A stretch of 10,158 bases of DNA from a bacterium UBA1459. Lineage in GTDB: Bacteria; Pseudomonadota; Alphaproteobacteria; CAJXXZ01; UBA1459. Below, in pieces: positions 1 to 6,901 of the stretch; the first letter of the stretch is position 1, and every line of letters starts with the position of its first letter. The stretch lies in the NCBI GenBank assembly GCA_002325765.1, contig DCST01000009.1, forward strand, positions 5,631 to 15,788, given 5' to 3'. The translations under genes and the position numbers were made by a program. The notes beneath the pieces are model-generated. The model had not been told where the DNA came from. It did not search any database and worked only from the letters and a program-made list of their open reading frames with translations.

Positions 1-582
1 GATCACGTAATTCTATTGCAATATGATAATAGAAGAATTGCGATATATAAGGAGTTAAATGATTATATGCATTCAGTAACTTTAAGTATTAATTTAAGCT
101 TATGTAATAATATAGCTAAATATATTAATGGTAATGTAAAAATTTTTGTTGCAAATAATACTTATAAAATAGAATCAGATGAAATGATATTATATTCAGT
201 AATGACGCCTATAAATCAAATGCTTAATTATGAGTATTTATTAAATAAAAGTAGTTATATGTTTAGTTGTGATGGAGCTGAATTTAAAGCAGCAATTAAT
301 AGAGTGCTTACACTTTCCTCAAAATTCACTCATCGTATTATTTTAGAATTTATGCAAAATAACTTAAAAATAACAAGTTTTGATCCAGTAGAAGGAGAGG
401 CTATTACTAATATAGAAGGTAATGGTAATTTTGATGGTAATATTAATATAAATGGTATAATACTTAAAGATAGTTTAAATGCTCTTAACGATAGTATAAT
501 TAATATATACTATCAATCTGCAATTAAACCAATAGTATTAGAATCATTCTCTACTCATGTAATTGTACCAATTCGTATTTAA
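1..582 (+). CDS. dnaN: DNA polymerase III beta subunit (sliding clamp), C-terminal part, 5' end outside window
   Basis: The beta clamp is the ring that holds DNA polymerase III on DNA and recruits other replication and repair proteins. The frame is open from base 1, so the gene is cut by the window; the in-frame TTG at 16 is not a real start. The 193 visible residues match domains II and III. Near the left edge, LLQYDNRRIAIYK aligns with the LVATDGHRLAV segment of E. coli DnaN. LNYEYLL corresponds to the PDYRRVLP segment, with the usual PDY changed to LNY. LKITSFDPVEGEA corresponds to LKITANNPEQEEA. The end VIVPIRI corresponds to VVMPMRL, so the C-terminus is complete. The gene ends with TAA one base before the stop of the convergent gene on the other strand. 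The family assignment is firm; divergence is high, as in other genes here. Confidence 0.93.
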   Translation, partial: DHVILLQYDNRRIAIYKELNDYMHSVTLSINLSLCNNIAKYINGNVKIFVANNTYKIESDEMILYSVMTPINQMLNYEYLLNKSSYMFSCDGAEFKAAINRVLTLSSKFTHRIILEFMQNNLKITSFDPVEGEAITNIEGNGNFDGNININGIILKDSLNALNDSIINIYYQSAIKPIVLESFSTHVIVPIRI

Positions 583-583
583 T

Positions 584-1729
584 TTATTGAGCAATACTAA
601 TCCAATAATTCATCCAAGTATATGGAGTAGAAGTAAACATCATAGATTCAAACTGACTAATTGGCATGCTTGGCTGCGTATTAATAGAAGTTATTAAGAA
701 AATACATGGTATATTATTACTATCTATATATACAAAAGATTGGCCAACTTCCATAAGACCATATTGCATATTTTCATCTACAGAAAGTGAGCTATTTGTA
801 TAAGGTAATGTATTGCTAAATATATTAATTGATTTATTATTAAATAAAGATACCATTCTTTGAGCATCAACATATGCTCTCATATTTGCAATAGAAGATT
901 TATATACTTCTTCTGCTTTATCTGTTGGTCCTGCATGCTTAGGTATAATATCTGTTACTAAAATATAATAATGTTTATCTTCATCGAAAATATAACTCTG
1001 ATTCATAAATAATAAATTATTATTATCTGAAATATTTGTATATTCATATATTTTAACACCTTGCATTTGTTTTAGTTGATTAAAATTCTCTATAGATCCA
1101 TCAAATTCTAGTTTTATACGAGATTCAATCACATATCCGCTTCTTATTTCTGATGTGCAAAAAAGAGGATGAGATCGTTTTACATGATATGCTATAAAGT
1201 TCTTAAAAGCCTGAGTATCTTCAATAATAGAAGGAGTATATGCGGATATTTTCATTTGAAATGATTTTCCATGTACTATTGTTTTTATAGATGAGACTTG
1301 GGTATGTGGTAATTGAATACCTGGTTGAGAGATTTTTAATAATAGTTTACTACTTTTAAGATCAATTATAAATTGCTTTAAATCATTATTATTTATAATA
1401 TTTTTGATTTTTTCTTGTTCTTCTGAGGTAAAATCATCTAAAGTAGTATCTTGAGTCTCAATACCATGTTTTTTTGCTTCAATAGCTAATCCTTTCATAA
1501 CTAAATATTGTCCATATGCATCATTATCTTCTCCATAAAATGGTTTAATGCAATTTAAAGGCATATCTATTTTCTGATTAAAATATTTAGTTGAATTATC
1601 TACTTTTACAAATACCATCGCTAAACCACTCATAGAAAAGAAAAGTAATACAATAATGATATTACTACTTCTTCCTACTGAGATTAAGCGTTTTAGATAG
1701 TATTGTCTCAATTGTGATTTTGATTCCAT
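584..1729 (-). CDS. Membrane-anchored periplasmic PpiD/SurA-like protein, divergent
   Basis: This 381-aa protein has a short basic N-terminus, then one clear membrane segment at about residues 23-42 (IIIVLLFFSMSGLAMVFV), then a large soluble part, presumably periplasmic. That layout matches PpiD, the inner-membrane-anchored foldase that helps newly exported proteins. Two weak sequence resemblances support it: YLVMKGLAIEAKKHGIETQD near 75-95 recalls the SurA/PpiD N-terminal chaperone helix (LIDQxLLLQEAxxxGL pattern). YILVTDIIPKHAGPTDKAEE near 255-275 and GLMEVGQSF near 325 recall the C-terminal PpiD pattern of a VxxIxP strand and LKxGExS turn. It is far shorter than typical PpiD (about 600 aa), and I cannot find a convincing parvulin PPIase domain, so it may be chaperone-only. 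It lies 19 bp downstream of rplU on the same strand and is probably co-transcribed. It could also be a lineage-specific membrane protein; the family call is tentative. Confidence 0.42.
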   Translation of the reverse strand: MESKSQLRQYYLKRLISVGRSSNIIIVLLFFSMSGLAMVFVKVDNSTKYFNQKIDMPLNCIKPFYGEDNDAYGQYLVMKGLAIEAKKHGIETQDTTLDDFTSEEQEKIKNIINNNDLKQFIIDLKSSKLLLKISQPGIQLPHTQVSSIKTIVHGKSFQMKISAYTPSIIEDTQAFKNFIAYHVKRSHPLFCTSEIRSGYVIESRIKLEFDGSIENFNQLKQMQGVKIYEYTNISDNNNLLFMNQSYIFDEDKHYYILVTDIIPKHAGPTDKAEEVYKSSIANMRAYVDAQRMVSLFNNKSINIFSNTLPYTNSSLSVDENMQYGLMEVGQSFVYIDSNNIPCIFLITSINTQPSMPISQFESMMFTSTPYTWMNYWISIAQ

Positions 1730-1748
1730 ATATTATATATTATTATAT

Positions 1749-2036
1749 TTAAGCTAATTCTATACAACTGTATAGGTGCCTGTATCCTGTTTTTCTGTCA
1801 TAATTCTTTCTACGATTTTTTTTAAAAATAACAATTTTATCTCCTTTTTGTTTAGCATTTACCACTTTACATTTAATAACTGAAGGATTATATCCATTTT
1901 CTGTAGAAAATAATAATGGTAAATCTATAATATCTCCAGTGTTACAATTAAGTTTATCCACGAGACATTTTTGCCCTTTTATTAATTTATATTGCTTGTT
2001 TCCAGACTTAATAATATATTCATTTAGCGCACTCAT
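1749..2036 (-). CDS. rplU: 50S ribosomal protein L21
   Basis: L21 binds 23S rRNA in the large ribosomal subunit. The protein is 95 aa, slightly short for the family (about 103). The N-terminal strand pattern YIIKSGNKQYKLIKGQKCLV matches the family [21 protein letters not shown]. The signature near the C-terminus, IVIFKKNRRKNYDRKTGYRH (about 69-88), corresponds to VKFRRRKHYRKQQGHRQ. The missing residues fall in the middle loop (about 45-52), where L21 often carries a GxP-containing insert. The ATG at 2036 places the conserved N-terminus correctly; no Shine-Dalgarno sequence precedes it. In most bacteria rplU is followed by rpmA (L27), but here the next gene is the PpiD/SurA-like one, so the pair is split. 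The start region faces ruvX across 47 bp. Confidence 0.95.
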   Translation of the reverse strand: MSALNEYIIKSGNKQYKLIKGQKCLVDKLNCNTGDIIDLPLLFSTENGYNPSVIKCKVVNAKQKGDKIVIFKKNRRKNYDRKTGYRHLYSCIELA

Positions 2037-2083
2037 AATATTAATTATATATTATTTAGGTAGAAAAATTTTAATATTGATAT
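2037..2083. promoter_or_regulatory. Divergent promoter region between rplU and ruvX
   Basis: This 47-bp spacer lies between two start codons on opposite strands, so both transcripts must begin in or very near it (or inside the opposite gene). On the minus strand a TATAAT hexamer lies 7 nt before the rplU ATG; on the plus strand a TAATAT lies about 6 nt before the ruvX ATG. Neither has a convincing -35 box at the usual spacing. In DNA this A+T-rich such hexamers arise by chance, so the region is supported by gene layout rather than by motif. If these boxes were used, both mRNAs would be leaderless or nearly so. Confidence 0.35.
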
Positions 2084-2476
2084 ATGCGTAAATGTATATT
2101 AGATATTTCTAAAAAAAGAGTAGGTATAGCAATATCTGACGATCAATCAAAATTTATAATCAAAAGTAGTTGTATTTACTATAATAATAATTTTTCTAAA
2201 TTACAATATCAATTAAAAATATTTTATCAAAAGTATACTATAGGAAAAACACTTATTGGATTACCTTATAGTACAGCTAATGATATTCAAGTATTACTTA
2301 TTAAACATGTAGCTCATAATTTAAGAAATATTATTAAGCCATATGAGTTTGTGAACGAAAATTTTTCAACAGTTGATGCGATTTGTTTTCAAATGGCAAA
2401 TAAAGAAGAATATAAAGATTTTACAATAGATGAAATAGTATGCAGAAGATTATTTGAATTTTATAAAGATATTTAA
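2084..2476 (+). CDS. ruvX: RuvX/YqgF-family RNase H-fold nuclease (pre-16S rRNA processing)
   Basis: YqgF/RuvX proteins have an RNase H fold; they are implicated in 5' end processing of 16S rRNA and were earlier proposed as Holliday-junction resolvases. The 130-aa protein starts with LDISKKRVGIAISDD (6-20), matching the family DxGxKRIGVAxSD with the motif Gly changed to Ser. IGLPYS (58-63) matches the VGLP motif. NENFST (91-96) stands where DERxST is usual. IDEIVCRRLFEFY (115-127) matches the C-terminal vDxxAAxxILxxYL helix. The three acidic positions expected in the active site are present as D7, E92 and D116, but the flanking D and R of DER are both Asn. Length is near the family's lower limit. 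The ATG at 2084 is directly before the first strand. It is followed after 15 bp by pheT on the same strand, so the two are probably co-transcribed. Confidence 0.87.
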   Translation: MRKCILDISKKRVGIAISDDQSKFIIKSSCIYYNNNFSKLQYQLKIFYQKYTIGKTLIGLPYSTANDIQVLLIKHVAHNLRNIIKPYEFVNENFSTVDAICFQMANKEEYKDFTIDEIVCRRLFEFYKDI

Positions 2477-2491
2477 AGATATTATATATAT

Positions 2492-4519
2492 ATGAAGATA
2501 ACTTATAAATGGCTATGTCAGCATATTCAGTTTTATGAAACAGATATTATTAAATTATTAAATCAAATTGAAGATATTTTAATTAAATTAGGTATAGAAG
2601 TGGAAAATGTTCATTTCATCAATCCAATACTTAAATGTAAAATTATTTATATAGAAAATTTACCAAAAATGAAGGTAAGAAAAGCTGTTATTACACATAA
2701 TATTGATAGTAAGTACTTATCTTATAAATATGATGTAATTGAAGTATTATGTGGAGCTGATAATGCAAGAGAAAATCTATATACAGCTTTTGCTCCAATT
2801 AATACATTATTGCCAAACGGTATAAATATACAACCAAGATCTATTCGAGGATATAATAGTTATGGTATGTTATGTAGTGGAGATGAAATTGGAGATGCGG
2901 TAACAGATGGTATTCTAGAATGTTCAGAAAATGATGAGGATATTTTAAAATATGATGACATTTTGATTAATATATCTATATCAACAAATAGATCTGATTT
3001 AATGTGTATAAGAGGTATAGCTAGAGAGTTATCCTTTAAAAATTTAGGAAAAATGAAAGCATTACCTTTATATAAACCAAAAGAAGAATATAAAATAGAT
3101 ATTGAGAATAAAACTAATTTATACTTTACTTATACTTATATAGAAAATATTCAATTACATGATTATATTAATGCTTTTCTTAAACATATTGGTCAATATA
3201 GTAATGATATATATATTAATTTATATAGATTTATATTATTAGATATTGGTATACCTATACATATATATAATGCTAAGAAAATTAATAAAATTACTATCGA
3301 AGAAAATCAAAGTATTATAGTTAAAAATGAATCAGAGATTATAAGTTATGCTGGTATGCAAGGATTATTAAACGCAGATACAAATTATAATATTATTGAA
3401 GCTGCTCATATAGATTCTCAATATATTACTAAAAATGAAACATTAAGTGCAAAATACTTTAGATTAGGTATTGATAGAAGTATTTCTATACCTTTATATT
3501 GTGGTACTTTATTTAAAGAAGGTAAGATATATACAACAAATACATCTAATGACATTAATACTATAAAAAAGAAAATCTTTTTATCATTATCTGAATTTTA
3601 TAAGATATCTGGATATCAATATGCTCTTGAACAAATAAAAAATATACTTGAATCATTTGAATTTAATTGTGAAATTACTCGTCAAAAGAACAATCTTAAC
3701 GATGAATTTGGTATATTTTGTGAACCTCCTCATTATCGATATGATATTAATAATAGTAGAGATATTATTGAGGAAATATTACGTATTAGCGGCATAGATA
3801 CTAATTATACATCAAGTTATATAAAATATTCTAATGATATACATAATCAAGTTGCAGACGCTTTATTGTATCAAAATATTCAAGAAGTTAAAACTTTTAT
3901 TTTTGATGAAGATGGAGAAATAGAAATTGATAATCCTTTTGATAGTAATTTAAAATACTGCAGAAATACACTTGAAAGATGTATGGCTAGAAAAGCAGAG
4001 CAAATATATAATAATGGACAAAAAGATATTAAAATATTTGAAATAGGTACAATTTTTACTAATAATACAGAAGAGCAAAGACTTGGTATTTTATTTGCAG
4101 GTAAACCAAGTAAATCATTACTAATTTCCTCATATCATAATCAAAGTAATATAAAATATAAATTTAGTGATTTAAAAAAAATTATAGATTATTTATCAAA
4201 TATTATTTCAATTAATTATTTATTAGTTGAAGATAAGACTCTTATATTTGAAGAGGGATTTGCAAAGATAGCACCTTGGTACTACTATTGTGAAATGAAA
4301 ATAAAATCATCTAATAAAAACAAAGTTATTTTAAATAATTGTATAGATATTTCTATAAAGACAGAAGATAATTGGTTGCAAATTAAAAAAAATATACCTT
4401 ATGATATTACACTTATAGATTATTATGATGAAAAAAAAGTTTATACATTTTCTATTGATAAAAAGCATTATAACAATTTATTACTTTTATTAGAAACATT
4501 ACAATATTTTATTTCTTAA
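2492..4519 (+). CDS. pheT: Phenylalanyl-tRNA synthetase beta subunit, compact form
   Basis: PheT forms an alpha2-beta2 enzyme with PheS that charges tRNA-Phe; the beta chain binds tRNA and edits Tyr-tRNA-Phe. Domains seen in order: N-terminal KITYKWL (2-8); the tRNA-binding OB domain with VLCGADNARENLYTAFAP (85-102), LPNGINIQPRSIRG and GMLCSGDEIG (125-134); ISTNRSDLMCIRGIARELS (163-181); a B3/B4 editing domain with IGIPIHIYNAKKI (252-264) and IIEAAHIDSQ (301-310); a B5 domain with PPHYRYDINNSRDIIEEILR (412-431); the B6/B7 catalytic-like core with IFEIGTIF (515-522); and a reduced FDX-ACB tail (about 600-675) with ITLIDYYDEKKVYTFSI. At 675 aa it is about 100 residues shorter than usual (roughly 790-820). 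Losses are spread over the editing domain, the core and the FDX-ACB domain. His257 and Glu303 sit where E. coli has its editing His and Glu. pheS is not adjacent. No ribosome-binding site is evident. Confidence 0.97.
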   Translation: MKITYKWLCQHIQFYETDIIKLLNQIEDILIKLGIEVENVHFINPILKCKIIYIENLPKMKVRKAVITHNIDSKYLSYKYDVIEVLCGADNARENLYTAFAPINTLLPNGINIQPRSIRGYNSYGMLCSGDEIGDAVTDGILECSENDEDILKYDDILINISISTNRSDLMCIRGIARELSFKNLGKMKALPLYKPKEEYKIDIENKTNLYFTYTYIENIQLHDYINAFLKHIGQYSNDIYINLYRFILLDIGIPIHIYNAKKINKITIEENQSIIVKNESEIISYAGMQGLLNADTNYNIIEAAHIDSQYITKNETLSAKYFRLGIDRSISIPLYCGTLFKEGKIYTTNTSNDINTIKKKIFLSLSEFYKISGYQYALEQIKNILESFEFNCEITRQKNNLNDEFGIFCEPPHYRYDINNSRDIIEEILRISGIDTNYTSSYIKYSNDIHNQVADALLYQNIQEVKTFIFDEDGEIEIDNPFDSNLKYCRNTLERCMARKAEQIYNNGQKDIKIFEIGTIFTNNTEEQRLGILFAGKPSKSLLISSYHNQSNIKYKFSDLKKIIDYLSNIISINYLLVEDKTLIFEEGFAKIAPWYYYCEMKIKSSNKNKVILNNCIDISIKTEDNWLQIKKNIPYDITLIDYYDEKKVYTFSIDKKHYNNLLLLLETLQYFIS

Positions 4520-4546
4520 ATTTTATAAAATTGCTATAACAATATT

Positions 4547-5465
4547 ATGATACAAATAATAATAATTACATTTGGAATGGAAAGATGTGAAAAAGAAGCT
4601 ATAAATTGTATAAGCAGAAATTCAGAAGAATATAGAGCTGGTTTCTAATAATTAAAGTAATACATAACACTGCTAATAAGGCGGCAATTATAGAACAATT
4701 TTAATGCCTATTGTGGATGCAATTATAGAGAGGCTATCGATCCAAACAAAAAATATCTTCTTTTGAAGAGTGTGAATTCTGTATAGATCTAATTCCATTA
4801 AATGACTAATATATAAAACAGTAAACGAAAAATCTGTATGTTGCGGAAAACAAATTAATCCATTTTTTCAAGAGTATTTGTTTTTTCTAAATGCTTCTTT
4901 GTTAAAAAAAAGCGTATTAACATGTTAAGACAATAAATCCTCCTTCAGAACAATCAATATATAGTAAAATACACCGTCCATCAATTTTATTCTCAATATT
5001 TGTTTTTGATAATTCAGATACCAAATCAGATCTCACCTTAATATCGCTTAAGAAAATAAAAGGGTGCAAAATATTATATGATGACTTTTATAATATAACA
5101 GAATATTTGATATAAGAGATTGCTTCATCTTTGGTAGAATACAAGTGTAATTTAGCATTCTATTAGCACATTTATGGATATTACCAAAAGGTTATTCATG
5201 TATTGAAAACCCAAGATTAGACGATGAATTACAAGAAATATGTGAAGATGAAATAAACGATGATTGTTATAAAAAGATCTTTCCAAATCAGTTACATAAA
5301 GTAATAAATCTGGTTATATTATCAGAAACACATGATCAATCTCAATATAAAAAAGAGCCAGAATATGATAAGGCACAAGTATATAATGAAATAATAGCAA
5401 GCATTAAATCTATCAAAAAAGATAGGACGGGATTAATACAACATAAGAATATAAGATACAAATAA
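4547..5465 (+). pseudogene. Decayed unidentified gene with multiple frameshifts
   Basis: No intact gene occupies this stretch, but one coherent protein can be followed through changing frames. An ATG at 4547 opens 33 codons (ITFGMERCEKEAINCISRNS) to TAA at 4646. Open pieces then continue at 4636-4701 (IKVIHNTANKAAIIEQF), 4694-4783 (NAYCGCNYREAIDPNKK), 4729-4806 (ISSFEECEFCIDLIPLND), 4806-4925 (CCGKQINPFFQEYLFFLN), 4921-5112 (a 64-codon run), 5116-5163 after an in-frame TAA, and 5151-5465 (104 codons, including LAHLWILPKGYSCIENPRLD). That is six frame changes plus one stop, all on the plus strand. The last run has no ATG and so is a gene remnant. The original product would have been about 300 aa, rich in Cys in its first half. 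I do not recognise the family. It begins only 27 bp after pheT and may once have been in its operon. The frame joins are my reading and could differ by a few bases. Confidence 0.72.
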
Positions 5466-5510
5466 ACACAATTAAATTGAGCAAGGATCAAAAATCAAAA
5501 TAATATACTA

Positions 5511-5532
5511 AACCTTATAATATTTTAAGGTT
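5511..5532 (+). repeat. Hairpin-forming inverted repeat upstream of the 406-aa gene
   Basis: Arms AACCTTA (5511-5517) and TAAGGTT (5526-5532) are perfect complements separated by 8 nt. The stem holds two G-C pairs, in a stretch otherwise almost all A and T, so it stands out from background. It lies 46 bp after the pseudogene remnant stop. No T-run follows, so it is a weak terminator candidate; it could also be an RNA-processing or protein-binding site. Confidence 0.4.
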
Positions 5533-5540
5533 AGAAATAA

Positions 5541-5554
5541 TAGTATTAATACTA
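5541..5554. promoter_or_regulatory. Perfect 14-bp palindrome, possible operator
   Basis: TAGTATTAATACTA reads identically on both strands and is flanked by AATAA/AATAA on either side. It lies 8 bp after the preceding hairpin and about 105 bp before the start of the 406-aa gene. A TATAAT hexamer at 5596-5601 lies between it and that start. A dimeric regulator could bind such a site, but palindromes made mostly of A and T are frequent in this composition, so function is unproven. Confidence 0.3.
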
Positions 5555-5658
5555 ATAATAACTATATTTTTAATTATATAAACATTATACATTTTTATAA
5601 TCTAAGAAAAATTCTCATAATAATAAATATTAGTAAATTAAATGATACATAATTAATT

Positions 5659-6879
5659 ATGTTTATTTACATTTATGCTATACAAAAATCTAAATCATTT
5701 AAATTATTGATAATAGAAAATATACCTCGTATATCACAAATAATATTGATAACTAGTATAGGTAACAAACAACAATCTGATACAGATAATAATAAAAAAG
5801 ATGCAACAGATGTACCTAAGAAACCTGATGAGACAGGGAAAAACCCTAAGAAAACTGATTCTTCAAAAACTGATGTAAAAGAACAGCCTAAGATATTAAA
5901 CCCTATCATAAAAGAAAAACCTAAGACACCTAATACTTCACAAACTGGGAGAACATATAATAATTTAGGTATAAAACAGTCAGTCTCTGAAATAAAAACC
6001 AAAACTAGAACAAGAGAAGCTAAAACCAGAACAATAGAAACTAAAACTATAAGTGATATCAAAAGTGAGATCAAGAAGATGAAATCAGAAAGTCCTGCAC
6101 AATATCTATCAACAATAAATTTATTACCTGTGATTATGAATGCTGCGCAAGATAATAAAGATAAGGAAAGTATAATAAAAGCAATTAATCAAAAAAGACT
6201 AGCTGAAGAAAAAAAAGTAAATCCAGATAATGTTGAGATATATGATTTAAATATTATAGAGAAAATACAAAAGTTTCGTCAAAAAATAGAAGAATCAAAA
6301 CCTAAAAAATATAATAACAAAACTGATATAGCAACTTGTATACAAAATATGAATACAGAAAATCCAGAAGATTATATATTAGCTGCCTCTATTTTTCTTA
6401 GCTGTATTACAAATTTGGAAATAAAGCAGGAAGATATTCATCAGATATCATTATTAGATAAAAAACTTATAGATACACTTATACAAAGTTATAGTAATAA
6501 CAATCAAGAAAATAAAAATATAGAATTAAATCCATTAGGCCTAGAAGATTCAAATTCATCATACGAAACAACAGACAGTGTGCAGCCATTAGTTGGAACA
6601 ATATTTTGTAAATACTTTAAGCCCAGATGTCCATTTTATAGTACAATTGAACAACAAATAACAAATGAATTGACGATTATATATGAAGAATTGAAGAAAG
6701 AAATTGAACAAAATATAATAGGTAGTATTGAACAAAAAAAAGCTGCTATAAGTCGTGTTCTTGATGAATTATCAAGTTTAAGTGATAAAAAACACGAAAT
6801 AAGTGAGAAATTAGATTTTAATAATCCAAATAGCGCACTTCTTCTTTTAAGACTTTTTCATAATATAACAAATAAATAA
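5659..6879 (+). CDS. Hypothetical protein with Lys/Pro/Thr-rich linker and two 90-residue-spaced helical repeats
   Basis: I do not recognise this 406-aa protein. Residues 1-34 are moderately hydrophobic and basic (MFIYIYAIQKSKSFKLLII) but lack a clean signal peptide. Residues 37-105 are a disordered-looking linker rich in Lys, Pro, Thr and Asp. Residues 112-131 are a Thr/Lys/Arg repeat (KTKTRTREAKTRTIETKT). Two related helical blocks follow, at 132-177 and 222-267, sharing the pattern [ST]DIxxxIxxMx[ST]E[SN]Pxx Y. Residues 317-325 contain Cys (CKYFKPRC), and 328-386 look like a coiled coil. The composition would suit a secreted or host-directed protein, which is inference. The ATG at 5659 is the first possible start, with a stop 9 bases upstream; there is no Shine-Dalgarno sequence. 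The next gene begins 22 bp downstream without a terminator, so the two are likely co-transcribed. An antisense reading frame over its first third is a shadow. Confidence 0.8.
   Translation: MFIYIYAIQKSKSFKLLIIENIPRISQIILITSIGNKQQSDTDNNKKDATDVPKKPDETGKNPKKTDSSKTDVKEQPKILNPIIKEKPKTPNTSQTGRTYNNLGIKQSVSEIKTKTRTREAKTRTIETKTISDIKSEIKKMKSESPAQYLSTINLLPVIMNAAQDNKDKESIIKAINQKRLAEEKKVNPDNVEIYDLNIIEKIQKFRQKIEESKPKKYNNKTDIATCIQNMNTENPEDYILAASIFLSCITNLEIKQEDIHQISLLDKKLIDTLIQSYSNNNQENKNIELNPLGLEDSNSSYETTDSVQPLVGTIFCKYFKPRCPFYSTIEQQITNELTIIYEELKKEIEQNIIGSIEQKKAAISRVLDELSSLSDKKHEISEKLDFNNPNSALLLLRLFHNITNK
6052..6459 (+). repeat. Diverged internal protein repeat, two copies with 90-residue period
   Basis: Codons 132-177 (6052-6189) and 222-267 (6322-6459) of the 406-aa gene encode blocks that align without gaps at an offset of exactly 90 residues (270 bp). 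Copy 1 begins SDIKSEIKKMKSESPAQYL and copy 2 begins TDIATCIQNMNTENPEDYI. Identical positions include D133/D223, I134/I224, I138/I228, M141/M231, E144/E234, P146/P236 and Y149/Y239, with conservative S/T and L/I pairs between them. Similarity fades after about 20 residues into general hydrophobic helix pattern. This indicates an old intragenic duplication. Confidence 0.6.
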
Positions 6880-6901
6880 GAAAGATATATATAATATAAT
6901 T

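Noticed and set aside
16..18. TTG as the start codon of the first gene
   Set aside because: The frame stays open to base 1 and upstream residues match conserved DnaN positions, so the gene begins outside the window.
4519..4532. Perfect palindrome AATTTTATAAAATT just after the pheT stop, as a terminator
   Set aside because: It is all A and T with no loop and no T-run, and such palindromes are expected often at this composition.
5466..5658. A small RNA or tRNA gene in the spacer before the 406-aa gene
   Set aside because: No cloverleaf, no GTTCRA-type T-loop and no T-run terminator; only a hairpin and a palindrome can be supported.
5673..6074. Minus-strand 133-codon frame with a hydrophobic Leu/Val-rich product
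   Set aside because: It lies wholly inside the 406-aa gene. Its Leu/Val composition is the antisense image of the Lys/Thr/Asp codons on the other strand, and it has no independent support.
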